From Trypanosoma brucei gambiense DAL972 (lineage: Eukaryota > Euglenozoa > Kinetoplastea > Trypanosomatida > Trypanosomatidae), in assembly GCF_000210295.1 (NCBI RefSeq), contig NC_026742.1:558001-622000 (forward strand): a stretch of 64,000 nucleotides of DNA, read 5' to 3'. Shown here piece after piece: positions 49,492-60,023 of this stretch. The notes beneath the pieces were generated by a model. That model did not search any database, was not told the origin of the DNA, and was given only the letters and a program-made list of their open reading frames with translations. The number at the start of each line of letters is the position of its first letter. Positions within the stretch are counted from its first letter, which is position 1. Both the position numbers and the translations under genes were made by a program.

Positions 49492-51870
49492 GTGAAATTG
49501 AAGAAGTCAGTTGACCGGTGGTAGATGTACGTTCTTGTAAATGGTGATTTGACTGTGTATTTAAAAAGTGAAATGGAGTTCTGGGAGTACTGTAGTGGAT
49601 GTGAACACTATCACAATCAAATATTTTCCATGCCTACAGATATACATGATACGTTTGGTACGTGGGTTGCCTTCACGGAAGTATGTACAAATCTTACCAA
49701 TTTTACCCCCTTGTTTTTTATCTTTTATTGAGTGGTTTCTCTGTTGTTTTGATTGAGCATGATTGGAGGTGCAAAGAATTTTTTCCCCCTCCTTTTTTTT
49801 CTTTTTTCATTCTGTGTCTTGATCAATATAATTTGGGGTGTTCCCCCCATATATATTTTATTTGGATACTGGGAGGGATGCATTTTTTTTTCTTTTTTTC
49901 TTTTTTTCTTCTTTGGTCTCACTTTGGTTTTTCTAATTTTTTGGGAACTTTGTACTGCATGGGTAGCTGACCTCTTAACGCCTACCCATGCGAGACTCCT
50001 ATCTCTTCTCCCCTGTTTCCCCGTCGCATGGAAGGGAAATGAAGTTGGCTGCACCAATTTTTTCTTCCCTCCTTTTCATTCGTATCGCAGTATTTTTTTT
50101 TTTTGTTGCTGCAGGGAGGTGTAAGAGGGAGTTGTGGCGGTACAGAGTTTCATTCGAAAAGAACTGCAGTTGGAACGGTGGAGAAGAGGAGGAAGAAGGA
50201 TATTTGTTTGTGGCAGCGGCAGTGGGAACCGCAACAGGTAAATGGGGGTAATGGAGGTATAGTATGGAAGAAGGAGTGCATATCTTTGTGTTATTTATTC
50301 TTGTGCCCTTTTGTTTTTTTTATTGTAGGCATGGATGAGTTGTTGTCGTCATTACTCACTTCACCATCGCAACTGCCATTAAATTTTTTTTTGTAATTTT
50401 GTCTTTTTTTTTTCTTTCTTTACCAGTGGGGGAATATTGTGCATGTTGTTGTCAACGGCCCTGCAGCATACACATGCATGGATGTCTGTATAAAGTCTGA
50501 AGTGTGTGACCCTTTGATGTTTCCACCAGGATCGTGACATCCTACCTGATTGCATCCGTTGTGCGTATATATATATATATGTTTATACGTTTACACTGCG
50601 GTTTTGTGACATTTTATCCCCCTTTAGGGGGTGTTTCTTCCTTTATTTTACTACCGCAATCCCGTGGTTTCGTCCTTGTAAGGTTCCCTTTGTCGTCTAA
50701 CTTACTGGTTGGTAGAGGCGGGACAGGGAGAGAAGTATTCGATTTTTTTTTTGGTGCTTCTCGGCTACAGGCTGCGTATCTGGTTCTATATTTTTGTTCT
50801 TTCTTTCCGTGTGGTACCGCAAAAGGTGTAAGTACCAACGGGAGGAGGCTGGAATCAAAGAGGTGTGAGTTATATATGTATATATTGAATATGTGAGTAG
50901 TGGAGAGAAGAGAGAAAGGTAAGCAAGCAATCAAACCTGTAAAGAGGAGATAAAAGGAAAAAAAATGTAAGGGAAAAAGAGAGCAAATATGCGGCAAATT
51001 TGGCGCGATCCAATGCGTGTATTTTTATTGTTGTTATCCTTTCCCTTTTGTCTGCACCACTACGCTTCTTGCACGAGCAGCACGGTCTTTACTGCAATTT
51101 CACTCCTTTGTTATAGTTTGTTATTCCTTCCTTTATTGATGGAAGTGGGATTGACCGACCACTACCTCTCGCGCGTAGGAGGAGGAAAACAACAGGTTAA
51201 CAATGAGGGGAAAACAAGTGGAGGGGATCATGACTACGGGAAAGGAAAGAGAACAGGATATTAAACACTAAATGCAACGCATGCAACGTTGCAACTCCTC
51301 GCAAATGTTTTTACTTCCTACTGAAATGTGGGAAGTGTTTGTGTGCATGGCGGCAATGTACATGACAGAATAAAGCCAAGGATGTGCGCGGAGAGGAATA
51401 AAGGGGGATATATGAAAAGGAGCAAATAAAGGGTGTTTGACGATTTACAACGTACTGTCTCCTCATATTGGTAGCAGTTTTGTTCGATTGTTATTTATTA
51501 ATTTGATACTTGGCGGATGCCTTCCGTTACAACCATCAGTTTGCGGATGGCAGTCACTACTGCCCATGTACACGTGTGGAGCACCTGCGCCGTTAGGTAC
51601 GAGATGGCAACTGAGTTTTTACACCCATTATTCCACCCTCTTCTAAGCATTCACCCACTAACTTTTCTCCTTTCGTCCTATTTCTCTTTGTTAATTGTAA
51701 TGCATTTCGCATGTCGTGAGGCTTGTTTTCTGCCGTCGGTTAGGTAAACTACGTCTGTTGGGCACAGAGATCAAGTGCTAGCACAAATACAGATATAAGT
51801 GCGCACAGGGAGAGAGAGAGGGACTGCTTCCCCCTTTGCAGATCCAGATAGCTGGGAAAGACAGAGACAG
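49492..51870. other. 2.4 kb spacer between PDEB1 and PDEB2
   Basis: No convincing gene. It is T-rich, with runs at 49794-49806, 49886-49912 and 50093-50104 and a (TA)n run at about 50566-50580. Open frames here are T-rich hydrophobic translations without family resemblance. It must hold the PDEB1 3' UTR, its polyadenylation site and the splice signals of PDEB2; pyrimidine tracts at about 51640-51700 are candidates. Confidence 0.5.
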
Positions 51871-54648
51871 ATGACACACAACGGTGGTCGTCATCTGCTT
51901 GAGGCGGTTACGCTATGCGGGTCCATTCTTACTCGCTATAAGCGGAGCAACATGAAGCTCGACGAAGCTGAGGTAAGGGCATTAAAGGAGTTATTCGAGA
52001 AGTATCAAGATATCCTCGTGGATGGATCCCCTGGTTTGCCCACCCACGCTAGCGGGCCCATGATCCAGCCTCCCGTTACAAACATGGTCGCCCCTTATGA
52101 TTCCCCCACGGATACTATAGTGAAGTTCGTTGAAGGAACGATAAACCTGCAGAGACCAATTGTTGAGGTCCTTCACGTTATGAACGAGCATTTGTCCCTT
52201 GTCCTTCGCGCAAAGAACACTCATGTCTTTTATGTCGACCCCGTTAATAACCTGTTATACGACCCTATACACGGGGTTGCCGCTGCACTCGATGAATCGT
52301 CACCAATAGGAAAGGCCATAGTTTCGGGTGAGCGGCTTAACGTAGCGGGGACACTATATATACCCATCATCTCCGAGGGGATGCCGTTGGGTTGCGTACT
52401 GAGTCCTTGTGGAAGGGCAGATTACCACGCCTCTACGATGCTTGAGTCATCACTCCGTGTTATTTCCACATCCCTCAAAAACATCATTCAGGCAGAGAAA
52501 CTGAACTGGAACAAAGAAAAGGCGGAGGCTATGCTCCGGATGGCAACGCAGCTGGCCCGTGACAATCTTGAAGAAACAGTACTTGCATCTTCTATCATGA
52601 ACACTGTCAAGAGTCTCACGGAAAGTGCGCGTTGCAGTCTCTTCCTTGTCAGGGGTGACGTACTTGAAGCGCATTTTGAGGATGGTAACGTTGTTACAAT
52701 CCCTAGGGGTGCAGGTATTGCCGGATATGTGGCGCAAACTGGTGAGACTGTTAATATTGTTGATGCCTACGCCGATGACCGCTTTAACCGTGAGGTTGAC
52801 AAGGCTACTGGGTACCGTACAAAGACGATACTCTGCATGCCTGTGATGTACGAAGGAACGATTGTGGCTGTTGCCCAACTGATTAATAAATTGGATCTGA
52901 CAACTGAGAGTGGATTGCGCCTACCTCGTGTGTTCGGAAGGCGTGATGAGGAGCTGTTCCAAACCTTCTCTATGTTTGCTGGCGCCTCACTACGTAACTG
53001 TCGTATCAACGACCGACTCTTAAAGGAGAAGAAAAAGAGTGACGTGATTCTCGATGTTGTTACTGTTCTCTCGAACACGGATATCCGCGATGTGGATGGT
53101 ATTGTTCGCCACGCACTGCACGGAGCAAAGAAACTACTGAACGCGGATCGCTCTACTTTGTTTTTGGTGGACAAGGAACGGAACGAACTTTGCAGTCGTA
53201 TGGCAGATAGCGTTGCTGGTAAGGAGATTCGTTTTCCGTGTGGCCAAGGTATTGCGGGCACTGTGGCGGCATCTGGAGTTGGTGAGAATATTCAGGACGC
53301 GTACCAGGATCCGCGCTTCAACCGTGAGGTTGACAAACAACTTGGATACCGCACGCAGACCATATTGTGCGAGCCCATCATACTAAATGGTGAGATCCTT
53401 GCTGTCGTGCAGCTCGTGAACAAGCTTGATACGTCTGGAGAAGTGACTGTGTTTACCGAGGATGATCGTGACACCTTCCGTGTGTTTTCCTTATTTGCAG
53501 GTATATCCATCAACAACTCTCACCTGCTTGAGTTCGCTGTGAAGGCAGGTCGTGAGGTGATGGAATTAAATGAACACCGAGCAACATTGTTTAATAAGAA
53601 CGTTCCCTCACGTGGAGTTAAACGAGTCACTGCCATCACAAATAGAGAAAGGGAGGCTGTGCTACGTATTGAGTTCCCCAACGTGGACGTTACGGATATT
53701 GACTTCGACTTGTTCCAGGCACGTGAAAGCACAGATAAACCGTTGGATGTCGCTGCTGCTATTGCATACAGACTACTGCTTGGAAGCGGCCTTCCACAAA
53801 AGTTTGGTTGCTCTGACGAGGTGCTTCTTAACTTCATTCTGCAATGCCGTAAGAAATACCGTAATGTCCCTTATCACAACTTTTACCATGTTGTGGATGT
53901 ATGCCAAACCATTTACACATTCTTGTACAGGGGAAATGTGTATGAGAAGTTAACCGAGCTTGAGTGCTTTGTGCTGCTTATCACCGCACTGGTGCATGAT
54001 CTTGATCATATGGGGCTGAACAACAGTTTCTACCTGAAAACAGAATCTCCACTTGGTATTCTTTCCAGCGCAAGTGGTAACAAGTCTGTTCTTGAGGTGC
54101 ATCACTGCAACCTTGCTGTTGAGATCCTCTCTGATCCGGAATCTGATGTGTTTGGTGGTCTGGAGGGTGCAGAGCGTACTCTTGCGTTCCGATCGATGAT
54201 TGATTGTGTACTTGCGACAGATATGGCGAGACATAGTGAATTTCTTGAGAAGTACCTAGAACTTATGAAAACATCTTACAACGTTGATGATTCCGATCAT
54301 CGGCAAATGACAATGGATGTGCTTATGAAAGCTGGAGATATCTCTAACGTAACGAAACCGTTCGACATTTCCCGTCAGTGGGCAATGGCTGTGACGGAGG
54401 AGTTCTACCGTCAAGGAGACATGGAGAAGGAGAGGGGTGTGGAAGTATTGCCCATGTTTGACCGATCTAAGAATATGGAGCTTGCAAAAGGTCAAATTGG
54501 ATTCATTGACTTTGTTGCAGCCCCATTTTTCCAGAAGATAGTTGATGCCTGCCTGCAAGGGATGCAATGGACAGTCGACCGTACAAAGTCGAACCGCGCA
54601 CAGTGGGAGCGAGTTCTGGAAGCAAGGAGTACTGGGGCTTCGTCTTAG
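51871..54648 (+). CDS. PDEB2: Cyclic-nucleotide phosphodiesterase PDEB2
   Basis: The protein has 925 residues, the published length of T. brucei PDEB2, which occurs in both flagellum and cytosol. The domain order is that of PDEB1: N-terminal region, GAF-A, GAF-B, catalytic domain. Catalytic residues H669, H673, H709 and D710 keep their numbers; the aspartate of KAGDIS is D823 because PDEB2 has one extra residue just before it. From about residue 230 on it is almost identical to PDEB1, but the N-terminal 215 residues differ strongly, which probably explains the different location. Two short segments inside the catalytic half also differ (about residues 591-613 and 787-818). The frame is open upstream as far as 51799, but the first ATG is at 51871. 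Confidence 0.98.
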   Translation: MTHNGGRHLLEAVTLCGSILTRYKRSNMKLDEAEVRALKELFEKYQDILVDGSPGLPTHASGPMIQPPVTNMVAPYDSPTDTIVKFVEGTINLQRPIVEVLHVMNEHLSLVLRAKNTHVFYVDPVNNLLYDPIHGVAAALDESSPIGKAIVSGERLNVAGTLYIPIISEGMPLGCVLSPCGRADYHASTMLESSLRVISTSLKNIIQAEKLNWNKEKAEAMLRMATQLARDNLEETVLASSIMNTVKSLTESARCSLFLVRGDVLEAHFEDGNVVTIPRGAGIAGYVAQTGETVNIVDAYADDRFNREVDKATGYRTKTILCMPVMYEGTIVAVAQLINKLDLTTESGLRLPRVFGRRDEELFQTFSMFAGASLRNCRINDRLLKEKKKSDVILDVVTVLSNTDIRDVDGIVRHALHGAKKLLNADRSTLFLVDKERNELCSRMADSVAGKEIRFPCGQGIAGTVAASGVGENIQDAYQDPRFNREVDKQLGYRTQTILCEPIILNGEILAVVQLVNKLDTSGEVTVFTEDDRDTFRVFSLFAGISINNSHLLEFAVKAGREVMELNEHRATLFNKNVPSRGVKRVTAITNREREAVLRIEFPNVDVTDIDFDLFQARESTDKPLDVAAAIAYRLLLGSGLPQKFGCSDEVLLNFILQCRKKYRNVPYHNFYHVVDVCQTIYTFLYRGNVYEKLTELECFVLLITALVHDLDHMGLNNSFYLKTESPLGILSSASGNKSVLEVHHCNLAVEILSDPESDVFGGLEGAERTLAFRSMIDCVLATDMARHSEFLEKYLELMKTSYNVDDSDHRQMTMDVLMKAGDISNVTKPFDISRQWAMAVTEEFYRQGDMEKERGVEVLPMFDRSKNMELAKGQIGFIDFVAAPFFQKIVDACLQGMQWTVDRTKSNRAQWERVLEARSTGASS
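52558..54625 (+). repeat. PDEB repeat unit, copy 2
   Basis: Direct repeat of 47386-49452, including synonymous sites. Differences cluster in a few patches, as expected from gene conversion followed by local divergence. Confidence 0.93.
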
Positions 54649-56103
54649 GCGGAAGGTTAATAATCGTGAGCCTGGTTGACGAAGATAGGCCACTTACCTT
54701 ATCTAATGTTGCAGAGTGCAACACCGTAAAACCTTTTTGGCAGTGGTGATATGACGTTGAAAGAGGGTGCCAAATCTACTTGCGTTGACATACTCATGTA
54801 TTTGTACTCTGTCGTTAATTTTACGGTGTGTTTGTGTCCCCGTTTTGCCAAATAGCTAGTTATTGTTTCAATTTGTAAGTAAGTTTGGTGATGTTCTTCT
54901 TTATGCCTGTCTATAATCTTTCGTTTTGTTGTTTTGATTTTTTTCCTTAGCATATTGACTTTTTTACCTCTCTTCCCTCTCTGTCTTCGCACATGTCCCT
55001 TCTATCTGCTTTGTCCCTTCATCTCATAATTCTGTTTTTTTATTGGTTTATTTTGCTTTTTTTTTCCATTATCTTTATCATTTTAATCATCATCATCATG
55101 ACAAAAATGTCTCCTGACACTGTGCACCTTGCCTTGTGGTGATTTGCTTGGTTCCGTATCAAAGGATATTTACTCTGTCATGCACTTTTGTATGCCTTAT
55201 GAGCACCATCGAGTTCGCTCCTTGTTTGCGCGTCGATGTGCATGCTTAGCTTTGTGCATATATATCTGCTTGTTTATGTATATATCTTTTTCTGGACACG
55301 TGATGTACTGTGCCTTTTCTGTGTTTTTTTTTTGAGAATTAATTATGTAGATATACCCAGATATAAATATTTCCGTATGTTTGTATATATGTTGTGGTGG
55401 AGGGAAGGGGCGGTGAGCCATGTGATAAAACGGGATAAACGATAAAAGAAAAAGTGATGAGAAGGGGAAGGAGATAGAGGATAGGAGAAAAGGGGAAGAG
55501 GAAAAAAAAGGGGATGGGGGTGGGCAATACTATTAGGGTTTGTTTCCGCGGGTTAGGGTCGGAGAGGGTGAAGGAGATAAGAAAGCAACTTGGGAATGGG
55601 GACGCAGTGTCACAAATTTTTATTCGCTCATTCCTTGGTCTTTATAGGCGCTGCTGTTTTACTTCCTTTTCCGTGTCTGTGTCTGTGTGTGTTTCTTCGC
55701 GTGTCTACGTGCGTGTGTATGTGTGTCTGTGTGCGTGCTTTTGGATCGGCAACTGGCATTCTCTCCAGAAAGCGACACCTCTTTTTCCTTTTTGTACTGA
55801 TGATATGTAATGTTTTATCTATGTTTTCAATTGCTTGATTCTAAGCTCACCTGCAGCACTCCTTTAATAGGTGATGTGCGGAAAGATATTTAACTCTTAC
55901 CCTATTAAACAATAGGCTCATTTTGTCACTGTTGCCGCACTGTCTATTTTCTTCTTCTTCCTTTTTGTATTCGCCAATAATACTTTCACGTACCCGCATA
56001 AACCTATGTGTATGTGTGTGTATGTGTATGTACGCGTCCGTGCGAATCTCACATTTCTATCAAACATTATTGCTTGCAAGGTGCATATCTAACGTTTATC
56101 GCG
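54649..56103. other. Intergenic region between PDEB2 and SNU13
   Basis: No gene seen. It is T-rich (54935-55080) with short ATC and GT repeats (55088-55099, 55676-55740, 56007-56030). A pyrimidine tract at about 55941-55967 precedes the SNU13 ATG. Confidence 0.5.
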
Positions 56104-56484
56104 ATGACGGCTGAAATCAGCGAAAAGGCTTTTCCTCTTGCTGGCGATCGCCTCACGCAGACCATCCTGGACATAGTACAGGAAGCCAGTAATGCAAAGA
56201 TGATTAAGAAGGGAGCCAATGAGGCCACGAAGGCGCTCAACCGTGGTATTGCGGACCTGATCGTGCTTGCGGGCGATACGAACCCTATCGAGATCCTTCT
56301 TCACCTCCCGCTTCTATGCGAAGACAAAAATGTGCCGTACGTGTTTGTTCCCTCAAAGACGGCATTAGGGCGCGCGGCGCAAGTGTCACGGAATGCGGTG
56401 GCTCTAGCGATCCTCCAGATGGAGAACAGCCCCATTTCGGCTAAGATACAGGCGGTTAAATTGGAGATTGAACGGCTCCTGTAG
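56104..56484 (+). CDS. SNU13: SNU13 (15.5K/NHP2L1) box C/D and U4 snRNP protein
   Basis: The protein has 126 residues, the family size. It is an L7Ae-type RNA-binding protein: KKGANEATKALNRG at residues 35-48 is the kink-turn-binding motif, and VFVPSKTALGRAA follows in the second half. SNU13 binds the kink-turn of U4 snRNA in the spliceosome and of box C/D snoRNAs in methylation snoRNPs, in the nucleus and nucleolus. In trypanosomes both roles matter, since trans-splicing uses U4 and rRNA has many snoRNA-guided methylations. The start ATG lies in a strong context (CGCGATGAC). Confidence 0.95.
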   Translation: MTAEISEKAFPLAGDRLTQTILDIVQEASNAKMIKKGANEATKALNRGIADLIVLAGDTNPIEILLHLPLLCEDKNVPYVFVPSKTALGRAAQVSRNAVALAILQMENSPISAKIQAVKLEIERLL

Positions 56485-58065
56485 TGATGCGTCTTCACTG
56501 TAAAGGGGATGCAGACTGAAAAAAGGAAAGCAAAGTACAACGGAGGCTGAAACTTAAACCAAAAAAAAAATAATTATAACAAAACAAAAAGAAAAGATAC
56601 AAAATCAAGGAAGAGAAAAGAAGAAGAGGGAGGAGCGTAAAGTAAAGGGAAGGAATGGTGGGCGAGACTGGGATGCACGAGTATAATAACGAGCAAACGG
56701 TAAACCTGCATTTTTAAATGTCGTTAATAAGCTGGGGGGATAGGCGACGAAAAGGAGAAGAGAATCAAGTGTTGATTGCGGAAGCGGACCGCGGGAGGAG
56801 AGAAGAGAGATGCTGTGTGAAACTATTATTTAAACAGAGAGAAAGTCAGAGGAGGTCGACGGGAAGGGGAGGTACCTTTTCCTTGTTTGTGTTCATGTGT
56901 GTGCTATTGTGCTAAAGGAGCTGGAGGGGATGTGGATGTGGGTGACACTGGGTCGACGCCTCTTCATCCTCTCCTTCGTTAATATCTCTTAAGTTCCTTG
57001 AAGCAATCACGACAAGATCACTCACAATCAAATTTTTGAGGGTGAGAATAAGAACAAACCGGAGGAGGAGAGGGGTGGGTGGAAGGATGGGATTGAGGAC
57101 AGAGGACTGATGAGGGGGGAGGCGTTTCATCGAGTCACAAAAAATGTTAGGGGTGAACCCACTGCAACCGCGCTCACCCCCACACACGCTCTCACGTGCA
57201 CATGTGTGTGTGTGTGTGTTTGTCCTCTGCTCCCGTGCCGTCTTTCCTTCCCCGTCTCCTTGGTGTCAATAATATCTAACACATTTTCAACTCTTTCTAA
57301 CTACGCTTCCGCATATTTTCCGCCTTCCCTTACCCCTTGAGGAAATATGAAACGCTTATATAATGTGGTTCACGTACATGTGCCTTTTTGTCGTTAAATA
57401 CCCTCTTATTCCATGGTTGCGGGAGCGCATATGCTTTTGATTAGTTGTCCTATGTTTTCCCTTTAACTGTTTCTTTCTTAGACTTCTGTCACTTTCACTG
57501 GCGCATGCATGCGTACGTCTGTGGAATGTCTTAGGCTTCAGAAGGGATAAATGAAACTTTGAGACCGACGAAGCGGCCCATGTCGGCAATCCAGCGGTGC
57601 ACCACCGCTAAGTGAATTATTCGGTCAAGCTGGGTGCGAAAGGCATTTGGTATAATCCCATCCTTTCACAATAAAGAGACAAGCACCGAATTTTTTTTTC
57701 TTTTTTGATACGTTTTTAGATGAATTCTGCATAGACATGCGTGTGGAGTACCTGTTGGCAGTTGCTCCATTTATTTCACTAACTTTCTTCGATTTGGTAT
57801 CGGGTAGTTTACCTCTAGTCACGGTGCCTCCCCCTTTGTCCTTGTAGGTGCGACAAGAAGGAGACGCGCACTCACCATTGCGTGTATGCCATGTCTGAAA
57901 CCAACCTTTTTGCCCCATTCACGTTCAATCACAAAAAAAATCTCTCTTTGCTGCCTTACTGCTAGTTACTGCAATATATATATATATATATAGTCGCTTC
58001 ATCTACTCGTCAAAGGAGGAAACCAGGGAAAATAAGAGAAGGGGGACGACCAACTATTGGCAGTA
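56485..58065. other. Intergenic region between SNU13 and phosphomevalonate kinase
   Basis: No convincing gene. The first part (56520-56880) is purine-rich and probably SNU13 3' UTR. T-rich parts lie at 57250-57330 and 57690-57716. A (TA)n run at 57975-57992 ends directly in TAG and AAAG acceptors that are close to the kinase ATG at 58066. Confidence 0.5.
57975..57992. repeat. (TA)n run near phosphomevalonate kinase start
   Basis: About nine TA dinucleotides directly upstream of a possible AG acceptor; similar runs occur at 14793, 50566 and 61706. Confidence 0.85.
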
Positions 58066-59481
58066 ATGGTCGTGGCATCGTGTCCAGGAAAAGTGCTGAT
58101 TCTTGGTGGTTACCTAATAGTTGAGGAGCCAAATGTTGGTATTTCCGTAGGAACAACCGCGCGCTTCGTGACACGTGTGGCGTCGTGGAAAAAATGCTCT
58201 GATGGAAAGTGTCGAGTGCACATCGTCTCGTCACAGTTCAACAAGGAGTTTACGTTTGAATGCGCGGCTGAAGAGGACAGTGATTCCACTATCAAGATTG
58301 TGCAATTAGAGGGTGCACCATCGCCGTTTCTCTTCTACGGTATTTTGTACTCGGTTGCCGGCGCTCTATTATTTGGTGGTGATATTTTTCGTGATGTTAC
58401 CCTAGAGTTGTTGGCGGATAACGATTTCTACAGCCAAAGGAATTATTTGGAGTCCCAAGGCAAGCCGGTGACCGCAGCCAACCTGCGGCTCATCCCCCGT
58501 TATACGCCCCTCTTGGGGGAGGTTTCCAAAACTGGTCTAGGATCTTCAGCGGCAATGACCACTAGTGTCGTAGCGTGCCTGCTCCAACTTTTTGTTTTTG
58601 ATTCGAAGAAAAACAATGCCACTGAGTCCGTGGAGAGGGCACCGGAGCTACCTCTACGTTTGGAGGATGTAACAGAGTTCATTCATCGTATTAGTCAGGT
58701 TGCCCACTGCGTAGCACAGGGAAAAGTGGGGAGCGGGTTTGATGTCTACACGGCCACGTTCGGGACGTGTGTGTACCGACGGTTCTCCGCACGCGTGCTG
58801 GAAAAGCTCGTAAAGGGTAATGAACCTCCGAAGCGCGTCGCTATTCCTCTTTTACGTGAGTGTGTCGAGACGGATGAAGTGTGGGTTCAGAGGATACCCT
58901 TCCGGCTTCCTACCGGGTTGCAGCTTCTTTTAGGGGATGTACACAAGGGAGGAACAGAAACACCTGGCATGGTGTCGAAGGTCATGTCATGGAGGCGGTC
59001 GGTGACCACGGACCCCAACAGCTTGTGGGAGCGACTTCGCATGAGTAATGAAAAATATGTAGAGGCACTCCAGGGGCTAGTCAAACAGTCTCAGGAGGCC
59101 CCGGTTGCATACACCGAGGTAGTGAAAAATTTGAAGAGCGTCGTATTGGCTAAACACAACCCCTCCACAGAGGCTGAGAGGCTATGGGTGGAGGCGGCGT
59201 CGGTTGCCTCAACATGTCGCCGTTACCTTAGGGAGATGGGAGAGGCGGCTCAGGTGCAAATAGAACCTCCCGAACTCACCTCACTCCTTGATGCCACGTG
59301 CTCTATTCCCGGTGTGTTCGCCGTGGGTTGCCCTGGCGCTGGCGGATATGACGCCGTGTTTGCCTTAGTTTTCGGCGAGGAGGTTTGCTCTGCGGTGGAA
59401 CGCTTCTGGGAGTGCTACAATGACCTTCAGGTATGTCCCTTGCTAGTGCGAGGGGATGCAAATGGGCTTGTTCTTGATTAA
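58066..59481 (+). CDS. PMVK: Phosphomevalonate kinase
   Basis: The protein has 471 residues and belongs to the GHMP kinase family, yeast ERG8 type. It phosphorylates 5-phosphomevalonate with ATP to give diphosphomevalonate, a step in isoprenoid synthesis. The N-terminal motif PGKVLILGGYLIVEEPN starts at about residue 7. The ATP-binding loop TGLGSSAAM is at 156-164, and the third GHMP motif GCPGAGGYDAVFAL at about 420-434. The segment KVGSGFDVYTA (around 223-235) also fits ERG8. No obvious C-terminal peroxisomal signal is present (it ends GLVLD), although part of the mevalonate pathway in trypanosomes is glycosomal or mitochondrial. The ATG at 58066 begins just before the conserved core, which fits the family start. 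Confidence 0.93.
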   Translation: MVVASCPGKVLILGGYLIVEEPNVGISVGTTARFVTRVASWKKCSDGKCRVHIVSSQFNKEFTFECAAEEDSDSTIKIVQLEGAPSPFLFYGILYSVAGALLFGGDIFRDVTLELLADNDFYSQRNYLESQGKPVTAANLRLIPRYTPLLGEVSKTGLGSSAAMTTSVVACLLQLFVFDSKKNNATESVERAPELPLRLEDVTEFIHRISQVAHCVAQGKVGSGFDVYTATFGTCVYRRFSARVLEKLVKGNEPPKRVAIPLLRECVETDEVWVQRIPFRLPTGLQLLLGDVHKGGTETPGMVSKVMSWRRSVTTDPNSLWERLRMSNEKYVEALQGLVKQSQEAPVAYTEVVKNLKSVVLAKHNPSTEAERLWVEAASVASTCRRYLREMGEAAQVQIEPPELTSLLDATCSIPGVFAVGCPGAGGYDAVFALVFGEEVCSAVERFWECYNDLQVCPLLVRGDANGLVLD

Positions 59482-60023
59482 ACACGCGGGGCGTCGGTGA
59501 CACGAGATATAATTCCGGTAGGTGGCGCCGTTATGTGTATGTGTGTGTGTGTGTGTGTGCGTGCGGTCGCTCGTTTATTTTCTTTCACCACTATTGTTAT
59601 GGTTACCATCATGATTTCTATTATTATTATTTTTTTAAAAAAATCCGTTCGTTATTTTTATTTACACCTCTTTTACTGGTATGCTCATTTTACCACATTT
59701 CATTCGTGTCACGAAAAGCCAGCATTATGAGTTTTTTGCCTAGTTCTTTTATATTTGTGCACGCGATTACGGACTTTTCAGCTCAGTGGAGCTTATTCCG
59801 TTTCAATCCTCTTTCTTTTCTCTTCCGTGTGTTTTCTTTATTTCTTTTGGTCTTCACTCTTTGGTACTGTGGATTTTGTATTGTAGTTGCGGTGGTCTTG
59901 ACTGAATAGAATTAACGTGACAGGACAGGCATCCAAGTGGTGATTAACAACTGCAGAAAGGGAGTAAATAAGAGAAGACCGAAAACAAGAGCAAGTGAGA
60001 CATTCGCTTTCACCCCGTTCAGT
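59482..60023. other. Intergenic region between kinase and PCNA
   Basis: No gene seen. A (TG)n run at about 59539-59559 is followed by T-rich sequence (59576-59700 and 59800-59860). The AG sites near 59908-59990 are the candidates for PCNA trans-splicing. Confidence 0.5.

Noticed and set aside
49753..50124. 123-codon hydrophobic frame between the PDEB genes
   Set aside because: It is a translation of T-rich spacer sequence, giving long Phe/Leu runs.
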